A stretch of DNA of 64,000 nucleotides from Culex pipiens pallens (lineage: Eukaryota; Arthropoda; Insecta; Diptera; Culicidae), in the NCBI RefSeq assembly GCF_016801865.2, contig NC_068939.1, positions 153,580,240 to 153,644,239 on the forward strand, given 5' to 3'. Shown one piece after another: positions 55,414-64,000 of the stretch (positions within the stretch are counted from its first letter, which is position 1; every line of letters starts with the position of its first letter). The translations under genes and the position numbers were made by a program. The notes under the pieces were generated by a model, which was given only the letters and a program-made list of their open reading frames with translations, had not been told where the DNA came from and ran no database searches.

Positions 55414-58400
55414 TTCAGATTTCTGGTGATGTATTGGCTCGTTTTAGAAGAATAATTTGTAATGTTTTTTTTTGTTATTTAATAAATGTCAGCTAATCAA
55501 CTTTCTTAATTAAACCGACCGTCATATTTGCCCCTTTCGAACTAATACAGCACATTTCGTCTCCATAATGAAGTTGTTTATATGCAGGAAGGCAATTCCT
55601 GCCCGTGTCATCCGGGTTGGATTTTCTCAATTGCTACGTTGTGGCATTTTGATTGCGAAAACTTTCCGGAGACATTGTCCACGCAGGGCAGAGCGTAAAT
55701 CATTATAATCTGCCAGCTCAATTGTATCACTTTTTAGCACAAAACTCGAGGGATGCAATTAACTCTTTCTGCTACCGGGGAAGAGATGAATATTTAAATT
55801 GGCTTCCACAGTTTGCAGTTCAAGCGGGATGGTAGAACATTTGTCTACAGAAAAGGGGTGAATCCCACGTGGGATTAGAACTCACACTCTGGTGCGGTAC
55901 AACTTGTTTCGCTATGAGGTCTTAAATAATTTATTTTAATTCCATTTCCCATCCTTGGCCACGCCACACACGAGTGGTAAAACCAGCAGCAGGAAAACCT
56001 TTGGCCAAGTGAATTAAATTAAAACATTTCGCACCGGACGGTAGCCATCTACCTGATTATGATATCGTGGAAACTCAGCCCGGTAGCAGTTTGCCGCTCA
56101 GCTGAACGAGCAATCGCTTAGCATAAATTTTCACGCGAACATGACATGGTCATCTGCATGAGGGGAGTGGATCCTCGGCGATTAAAAAAAAGTTTCCCAC
56201 ATACGAGTTCCAACCCCCCATCGCGAGGGTGCACAATTCTGGAGACCTCGGGAACTTAATTTTTACACCAACCAAACACCCACACAGAAAATCTACACTA
56301 ATTATGCAAATATCAGCCGGTGCGCGCAGCGGTGTTCCATGGAATAATGTTTGCCATGTCGAGCGTTTTTTCCCCCCGTCCATTTCTGAAACTACCATTT
56401 TCATGCTCGTTGGCGATGTTATTTTCGTTTCGATTAAATTTTCCAATGGTATCTTAATTTGAGATCTGGTTTTATTGGCCCTCCGTTCCCCCCTGGTTGG
56501 TGGTTGCGGCTCCTGAATTCGTGTTCGGGGGGCAATGTTATGAACAGCATTAAAACATGATTTCCGCGTTCGGCGATGGTGACAACGACTCACTAATTTG
56601 CTCCTGTTTCGTAATTGGAACAGTTGCTTGTTCAGATGATTGTGAATTGTGAGCAATTGGAAGGTGTACCGGGAAGAGATTTTTGTTATTTTTGATTTGT
56701 TTTATCATGATCCAGTGTCCTGAACATAAATTTAAATATTGATGGAAACTATTTGAAAAACAAAACTTGCTTCTAAATGTGGCTCAATTGAACTGTTTTT
56801 TGCACAATTAATCAATTTTGCTGATCTCATGCTTTTCTCTGTACTTCTGAAGAGTCTCACGATCACAAAGTATGGGAAAAAGCTTCTTTGTTGCTGATAT
56901 CTTGAGTTCAAATTCAAGATCATTCAAAGTGTCACCAGATCGCGTGCAACTTCACCCGTAATAGCACCCCAAATTTGGCAATAGGTCACAAAGTCTTCAA
57001 TTTCAAATGAAGTAGCTAATTTACACCATCATCTTCATCCCAACAGTCAAGTCCGCTGTGTTGGCTGACACTGGCTGACAATCTTCAAGATCTAGGCGCT
57101 GCGATAACGCAGCTTCGCAAGACGACTCTGCAGGAATCTGTGCGACGCGACGATGATTGGCGTTTGACTCATTCATTTGCACACTCCATTAACATCAGTG
57201 TTTGACGAAACCACCAAAGATATTCGATTCTGATAGTCAGTCGCGTCAAGACGTTAAGGTGTGGTGACACTCGCGCGTCGTTGGAGGATGTTGAAATTCA
57301 GGTGTTTTCTTAAAAGGTTTGTGCTCACGCATAGCTGTTTGGATTTGCTAATGAAACGGTACAAAACAGTCAATGAGCCACCACCCTGGGGTCTCTCGAA
57401 GGTGAGATTGAGAGATTGTTCAACCGCGAGATCATAATGAACTAGGAAGGGGTGCGGCACCTGTGTCGTGCCTCATGGCCTCTCCGCCGGCAGTCGTCAT
57501 GGTTTGGACAGCTCTGGGGTTGATGGCATTGACTCTGGCCAGTTCTAGAAAAGTTATGGAATGTGCAAAACGGAAAGGATGACCTTGGTGAAGTTTCTCA
57601 AGAAAATGCTTGCGGGTGAGTTTAGAGATCAAAACAACAAGCTCAACCAATCTCACTGATTGCCAACACAACAAAACAAATCTGAAACATCAGCACCTGT
57701 ACCGAACCAGCCCCAAAACCTCATCGTCGTCAGAGCCCTACCCAGCGTAAATTACGCCTAACCACACAACACGTGAGCCAACCCAGCAACCACACAATCC
57801 GCCCACGTGCGCCATAATTTGCATTGAAATAATTGGCGTCTTCATTCGAGAGCGAAATGAGTAGCAGCAAACCCCCTTACATGAGGCCAACCGCACAAAA
57901 CATCGTCATCATAATAAACATTGGCCACCAACCCCCTTGGCCGGGCTTGTTCCGAGGGTGGAAAAAGGGGTAGCTTAAGCGTGAACCATAAAGATGCAAT
58001 ATTTACTTGTGACTAAGATGGCAGCGCTTTGCTGGTGGTTTGCAAACAGGAGAAAAGGGTTTGCCAAGGGTTTTCACTATTTGGGGTTCGGAACGGTCGA
58101 ATGTGATGCGAGGGGGGCTGGTTTTTGTCTGTTTTACTGTTTGACTTGAAATATTTTGCGGTTTTGTGTTGAAATGTTTTCAACCAATCGAATCACAGAT
58201 TTTTGTTTTGAATTCTTAAATTGTACAAATTAGTGTTTCATATTATAAATTGAAAGCTGCACACTTTTAGAGTGTTGAATCATTATTTTTTAACGCATAA
58301 AACTATGAATAAAAATAATTTAAGTGATAAAATGATGATTTTTGTAAAAATACTAAATATCAGCAAACATTTATTCGATATTTATTTTAAAAAATTAACT

Positions 58401-58724
58401 TTTGAGACAAATAATAATTTCTTGATTGCAAAATAATGTTAAAAAATAATCATTTGTGTAATTTTAGAAAATATGTTAACAAATAGATAAGACCAAATTA
58501 ATTAAATTAAATTATATTGAAACCGGAAACCGCATAAAAATATAATAAAGTTGTTGAGATACATCCAATTGTATTATTTCAGGCCTAACACATAATTTTT
58601 GCTTTAAATTGAAAAAAAACTCCTTTCTTTTGGTTTTATTATTTTTGAAATCAAAAGACCAGGGCTACCAGTTATTCGATCAGCCAGGTCTGAAACAAGA
58701 ATGATGTTTAAAATTACTATATTA
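55414..58724. other. Mostly unique stretch
   Basis: Complex sequence from about 55560 to 58100, then AT-rich. The longest frame (168 aa, minus 56656-56150) overlaps a + frame and has no recognisable domain or bounding splice sites. A tRNA-like patch lies at 55855-55925. Nothing else is supported. Confidence 0.4.
55855..55925 (-). mobile_element. Possible decayed tRNA-like SINE head
   Basis: On the minus strand GACCTCATAGCGAAACAAG is A-box-like and GAGTTCTAATCCCACG is B-box-like at tRNA-type spacing. Stems are poor, there is no tail and no duplication. Confidence 0.35.
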
Positions 58725-58888
58725 CAGTGCACTCTCTGGTTGTCAACCTTCTCGATATCAATATTGCTCCAGCTGTCAATTATTTGTTTCATTCCCTTCA
58801 AATAGATTGCTTTGATTTTCCATTTTTTAATATGATAACATCCGTTCTCGACGGATATCCCTTCAATATCGACAACGGGAGAGTCTAC
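58725..58888. mobile_element. pogo-like MITE, 164 bp
   Basis: CAGTGCACTCTCTGGTTGTC at the left, inverted as GACAACGGGAGAGTCTAC at the right (allowing mismatches). TA at 58723-58724 and 58889-58890. Internal CTTCTCGATATCAATATTGC is shared with the right end of the 20632-22490 element, so both derive from one family. Confidence 0.85.
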
Positions 58889-58889
58889 T

Positions 58890-60084
58890 AAATAGATATA
58901 AATTTTAAAATTTTCATCATTTTTGTATTTATTGATTAAATTTGATTTTTAATTACAAATTGCGATTTTTGAAGTAACGTATAAATTTGTTCTCTTGAAA
59001 CCTATTTTAGGAATTGAATTTTCTCAAAATTCTGACGCCAATTTAATGTAGCGTTTCACTTCGTAATAGTTGTAAGTGTGAAAAATTCAAATTTCACCAA
59101 ATGAAAACACTTTTTCTTATTTGTTTACTATGTGATTTATATTTGTTTTGATTTTACATAAACGACGCAAAATGTTGTATTGATTTTCACTATGTAAGAT
59201 TGTCCAGTATAAAAACCAAAATTTTAACTATCTTCAATAATGTGTTGTTTGATACCCATATCGCAAATTAGGAAATAATAAGTATTATAATAACAATAGG
59301 TATTTTTTGAAAATTTAGAGTCATTTTACAATATTGGCTTCGTTTTATACTCATAAGGCTGCTAAAAAAATTATATAAAGTTGTTTTCTCTCGGTTCTGG
59401 ATGGGTGACAACAATACAAAATTTCAAGTTGTGGTGTGGTTGAGCATTTTTGCAGAATGCATTACTAGTTACGCTACCAAACATGGATGAGTTCTTAAAA
59501 GTATTTTTTCTCCAAAATTTCTACATCTTTTACCGATGTGTTGTTCCAACAATTCAAAATATGTTAAAATATTAAAAAATCGTTCTTTTTTAAGAAATGT
59601 CATAAACAGGCGTTATAAAATCGATTCTAAGCAGTTTTCAATCAATTTAACATTTCCATTTTTTTTCTTTAAAGAAATAATTTTAGTTAAAAACTATTTT
59701 TTCTGCCACCTGACATCTGTAGAAAAAAAATAAGAAGGAGGTGGGCAGTGCCGAGGAGGACAAAATCTTGAATCATCACTTGCAATGCAGTAATTAAATT
59801 ATCAAAAAATAAAAATAAGTGAATAAAAAAATTAGGTATTTGGAAAAAAAAGTTTTTTTTTCTGATTTTTTTTTATCTTCAAAAGAAAACCTTAGCGTAG
59901 TAAAAATCTCTATAAAATTTGGCTAAGTTTAAGAGGATCCAAGTAAGCTATGGCCATGACCGGCTGGTTTGATTTCTTACCCCTTTCCACACTTTTCCAT
60001 TACTCGCTCCCAATTTCCCAATTCCACTTCACCTCTAAAAATATAATTATCTGCAAAATTCACACAAACACACCACACCTAACT
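58890..60084. other. AT-rich gap
   Basis: No gene, RNA or element with paired ends. Short frames only (66 aa or less). Confidence 0.38.
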
Positions 60085-60207
60085 GATTCGGAGCATTGGG
60101 TACGGTATGTCCACGCATCCTTCCTCCCCTGTAGATTCTGTGAAATGTGATCCATTCACAGAATCTTATCTGCGGTAAACACAACCGAGTAGGACAGGCC
60201 GCTTTTA
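60085..60207 (+). repeat. Fragment of the GATTA-tailed retroposon, copy 3
   Basis: CCACGCATCCTTCCTCCCCT, GTAGATTCTG and GTAGGACAGGCCGCTTTTA align with the middle of 45915-46348 (CCACGCTTCTTCCTCCCCTG, GTAGGCCTGGCCGCTTTAA). Both ends are missing. Positions 60136-60166 contain TTCTGTGAA and TTCACAGAA, a small hairpin not present in the other copies. Confidence 0.72.
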
Positions 60208-60339
60208 TTTTTAAAATACATTTTCGGGTTTTCTCGGATGAATTGCAGTTTATTGCGCCCTTTTTTATATATTACGCCCTTTTGAAATGTTAGTGTTGAT
60301 TAAAAAAAAGTTAGTCTTGATTAAAAAAAACTAAGTATT

Positions 60340-61540
60340 GCTTTCGAAAAGATCGGAACACTTAACGAATGTTTCATGTTTTAACATTAGAAATCGGACC
60401 ATTAGTTACCGAGATATCGACAATAGAAAAAGGTTTGAGTGAGACTTGGAAAACTTCAATTTTCATTTTTCTTTTTTTTAAGCAGCTGTATCTTAGCAAC
60501 CAGAGGTCCAATCTTCGATGTCTCTTAGACAATTTCATAGAAAATGTTTTGAACCTTAAAAAAATATTTTTGCAATTCCGTTGTGAAACTATTTACTTTT
60601 CCTGTCATTCTTGAACGACGAAATAGCCTACTTTTCTGTACCAAAAATAACAGAATCGAATAGCAACACTTTTCAAAATAAATGCTGAAAAGTTCTACTT
60701 TTCAGCACTGAAATGGGTGTTGAAAAGTTGAACTTTTCAGCTCTTGTTTCGAAAAGTAACACTTTTCAACATTATTTTTATTCAAGCGATTTATTGACAA
60801 AATACATGAAAATTTGACTTCAAATTTCACTTAATGGGTGTTTTTCGGAATTGCAAAAAATGTTGTATGGAACTCGTTGCAAAACTTAATTTTTTCAGCA
60901 CTCTTCGTATTTATCCAACTCGGTGAACCTCGTTGGATAAATGTACGACTCGTGCTGAAAAAATCCTCTTTTTGCAACTTGTTGCATAAACTACTATTTT
61001 AGAAATGGTTACTCACGGCCACTATTTTTTAAAATCGAAAAACTTAAAAAAATATTTTGTTAAAATCAAACTTTCGGTGGCTATGTCTTGAAAACGGCAC
61101 CCTTTATCAAAAGATCTGTAAAGTACTTTTTAATTGCGAATTCAATTTTACCTACAAAATTTAGGTAATTTTTTTTTGTGTAGAATTTAGATTTTTTCCA
61201 AAAATCACTATTTTTTCAAAAAATCATCACTTGGTGGCTGATTTTTTTGACCATGCTTCTCTATGGTTCAAAAGTTGCGGGGTTTTGTCACATAAAAAAT
61301 ATCAAAAAATCTCGAAAATCAAAAGATACTTATTTTGAGAAATTGAGTTTTTTTGAGAAAAATAAAAATTATAAAATCGTCAATTTTTTCTCAATAGTCC
61401 TCAACAATACCTACAACTTTGCCCAAGACACCAAATTGATCAGAAAATTTACTCAAAAGTTGCAGCTGTTGAAATATTTATATATCATTTTTGTGTGGAC
61501 AGCTGCCAAAATTGTATGGAGACTTGTATGGGTGAACAAA
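60340..61540 (+). repeat. Interspersed repeat family H, copy 3, interrupted by family A
   Basis: TGTTTCATGTTTTAACATTA, CGGACCATTAGTTACCGAGA and, after the insertion, ATTGCGAATTCAATTTTACC match 44540-44990. Toward 61400-61500 it carries CTACAACTTTGCCCAAGACA and CCAAATTGATCAGAAAATTT, the inverse of phrases at 18680-18730. The family thus has related parts in both orientations, as in a foldback element. The 98-aa frame at 61247-61543 is not supported as coding. Confidence 0.62.
60571..60999 (+). mobile_element. Hairpin repeat family A, second complete copy
   Basis: Aligned end to end with 46441-46870, including both hairpins (about 60690-60770 and 60905-60957). Here it is inserted in a family H copy, which helps define its ends: left near TGCAATTCCGTTGTG, right near ATAAACTACTATTTT. 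Confidence 0.82.
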
Positions 61541-61559
61541 TGACAAAAAAATGCTTTCA

Positions 61560-61786
61560 TAGCAATTTTAGAAGTATGGCTCACTAGGGGGTATACCCTT
61601 TCTAATCAATCACCTTTCTTCGTCATATGAAGAAATTGATGCTTGATTAAAGCTCCAAAAATACTATTTAGGATATAAACTTATCAGCAACGGCACCGCC
61701 TCGAGGTGTATCTAGGAAGTGTATTTAAGAAGTTCATTTTTCGAGTGATTTTAAAGCATTGCCTCAGTGAGTTGAGGAAGGCAAAA
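61560..61786 (+). repeat. Partial relative of the GCCTTCCTCAC element
   Basis: AAGTTCATTTTTCGAG, TTAAAGCATTGCCTCAGTGA and GAGGAAGGCAAAA match the right 70 bp of 36073-36828. The left part differs (GCACCGCCTCGAGGTG), so it is a subfamily or an old deletion derivative. Confidence 0.6.
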
Positions 61787-61799
61787 ACTTTTTTGATAT

Positions 61800-63900
61800 A
61801 TATTAATTCTTCTAGCAGTACTACGTGTTAATGAATTCAGAGGATCCATCTCTTACCATTTCACAAATTAGGTGAATTGATCAAGAAACGTTCCATCCCA
61901 TTCCGCGGGAGTGGAAATCTGATAAACTTTTCCCTTTGAACCCCTTTCCCCCGCTGCTCGGAGAGGGCCCGAATTGGTAAACATTCCTTCGCTCTGATAA
62001 AGCCAACAAAGAAGTCAAACGACTAACATTAAAACATTAAACAGTCGGGGTCGGACTTTTCCGGGGGAGTTGTGTAGAATAAGGAACGGAGAAAGAGGGT
62101 GGGGGGATTGTAATTCAACAGCACGTGCCGCCACTGTGTGCTTGTTTTTGTTTTTCCTCTAATGGATGATTTAACACTCACGCATTTTTCCGTTCCTCCT
62201 TTTCAGTTTGATTTGGTGAGCGGAGGTGTGGGGGAGGTGGAAAAGTTTTCACCCCTCAAGGGAAGACGACAACCAGTGTGGTTTGGAAAATTTATGTACG
62301 AATTGTGGGACAGCAGTAATTTTAATATTTAACTTCGATGGAATTTCGTAAATGACTTGAAAGTGAACGTCTTGGAGCGAATTAAAATGTTCGAAATGGA
62401 ATTAGGGGAGTTTAAAGCGAACGATAATGTTGTCATGCTATTTGAAAGAGGCTTGTGGTGGAATTAGGAAAACTTTAAACTTAATTTGCATACTAAGTTT
62501 AAAGTGAGAGGGCTTAGTACAAAGTTTTGTAAGAAGTTTTTAGATTATTCTTGTGTTTATTTCAACCAAAGCATATCAATTGATTGCAACTGCTTCTACG
62601 AGAATACCCCATAAAATTCCGCTCATTTCACGCAAAATTGCAAAATTAACTCGCCATTAAACTTGCAGTCGCAAGATAAAGCATTATCCCCCTCAGCACA
62701 CAACGCGAAAACTTGATTTATTACAACCGCGGCCGTTCCGCGTTTCGCGTAGGAACCAGAAAACCAATTCTTCTCGCGGGACCACGCCACTGTCGACACC
62801 CCGCGTGATGGTCGTTGAAAACGTCAATGCGGAGGGAAAACAGGTTCCAATCAATGCAGAAATTCCACACGCGAACACAAACGGAACGAGGGCTTGTGGT
62901 CTTGGGACCGCCGCCCGAGATCACGCGCCTAACCTACATAAAAATCGTAGGATTTTTCCTTGCTGCCCAGCATCTCTAGCATGCGGACCAGAAGAAGTTG
63001 TAAAGTTTCAATTTCAGTGGATTTATGCCCTGCCTGTGGTGATTTAGATTTTTTTTTTTGTGGTTTCGAGAATTTTCCACTCCAAGTAAGAGTCATTGAA
63101 CGTGGTGTTGTAGAAACGTGCAGGTGAATTCGTTGAGGAAAAATGTGGGTCGTGAAATTGATTACATAACCACAGACATAATTCTTGACTTGTTGTTGAC
63201 CAACTTCAGCTATGCTAGGAATGCTTTGCTCGACATGCCCTCTTTATCCGAACACTAGTTACCAAAGACTAAAGTATTTTATTTTCGCATATCTACAAAT
63301 AGTGTATCTATCTCGAGTTAAACCAGGATATAATGTATGATTCTGAACACTAGTATTTTTAATATTTCGTCCCAGTTTCAAATTTTCCAATCATTAGTTT
63401 CCAATTTTGCAGCAGTCTTTTGACAAACTTGAGAAACTTTGAATTTTTGGCCTCTAATTCAGTAAATTTTCATCCGCGTAACCTGCAATCAACAAATTAA
63501 ATTGAATTTTTACGGTTTCGTTTTGAAACTACTAATATCATAAATATTCTTAGACCACGGCCATTTTTCCAGCCCGCGACGGGGCATGGAATTATTAAAT
63601 AACTAGCCTTAAAAATCCCTATAAGAAACTTCAACTAAGCTTTATTGTATGCTCAACGTATTTTCTATAGTTTTATTTATCATGCATTTTTTTCAAGTTT
63701 TTTTTTACTGGTATCTAACATATTTTTAGGTTTTTCATTTCCAATAATGTTCTGCGAGATCGATTTTTTACATTTTATTGACACTGAACAAAACATAGAA
63801 AGACACATTAATTTGTGCTGCTTAGCTAACATCAATTCAGTGTTGGTTTGGTTTTTGAAAGTTATTTTTTTATTCATTTCAATTTTATGTTTTTTTTGTT
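61800..63900. other. Unique stretch, AT-rich at its end
   Basis: Complex from 61870 to about 63250, with short frames only. At 62200-62221 a strong acceptor-like tract (CGTTCCTCCTTTTCAG) is followed 9 nt later by GTGAGCGG, which would be a 9-nt microexon (Phe-Asp-Leu). I regard this as weak. Nothing else is visible. Confidence 0.38.
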
Positions 63901-63909
63901 TGAAATTTC

Positions 63910-64000
63910 ATAAGGCCGTTGCAAATATTTTTCAAAGTTTATGTCGCCCCCACCCCCCCTTCAAAATCGGTCCGAAATATCAGGGGACAAAAAAATATTT
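63910..64000 (+). repeat. Family E arm, cut by the window end
   Basis: AAGGCCGTTGCAAATATTTT, AAAGTTTATGTCGCCCCC and CAGGGGACAAAAAAATATT match the arms at 19868-20245 and the split copy at 36020-36865. The second arm, if present, is beyond the window. Confidence 0.75.

Overview
The window looks like gene-poor euchromatin of a culicine mosquito, most likely Culex of the pipiens complex. This is an inference from the repeat content: tRNA-derived SINEs, many TA-flanked and 8-bp-flanked inverted-repeat elements, and several long AT-rich interspersed families that I recognise from mosquito genomes. No search was run. I see no intact protein-coding gene, no transposase or reverse-transcriptase ORF, no rRNA, no canonical tRNA gene and no CRISPR. 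The longest open frames (248, 236 and 173 aa) lie in a 141-bp minisatellite and are an effect of its period. The rest are short and without recognisable domains.

Layout: 1-1150 unique; 1160-4285 SINEs, a giant TAATC microsatellite and a nested retroposon; 5271-7740 unique; 7840-12000 a dense block of MITEs, one nested in another; 12000-14200 unique; 14209-16279 two hAT-type elements with perfect 8-bp duplications; 16280-17960 unique; 17960-22490 interspersed repeats and a three-level nest; 22500-24800 unique; 24839-27385 a foldback element and MITEs; 27400-29540 unique; 29550-31228 the minisatellite; 31700-33700 a diverged tandem array with a hairpin MITE; 33900-36000 unique; 36020-39953 MITEs and a SINE; 40000-44500 mostly unique with a GT microsatellite; 44540-46870 repeats including a retroposon with a 22-bp duplication; 47000-48440 unique; 48445-50223 a MITE and a SINE; 50240-51500 unique; 51505-55411 hAT elements and MITEs; 55420-59900 mostly unique; 60085-61786 repeats; 61800-63900 unique; 63910-64000 a repeat cut by the window end.

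The most gene-like signals are three short, well-spliced exon candidates on the + strand: 22622-22651 (30 nt), 49089-49181 (93 nt) and 51281-51303 (23 nt). The last two are phase-compatible and together read through an open frame. If real, much of this window is intron of one long + strand gene with tiny exons. The 93-nt candidate lies between the terminal inverted repeats of a MITE family, which makes it the most interesting place in the window. The rest is chiefly a record of nested transposition that can be ordered from target-site duplications.
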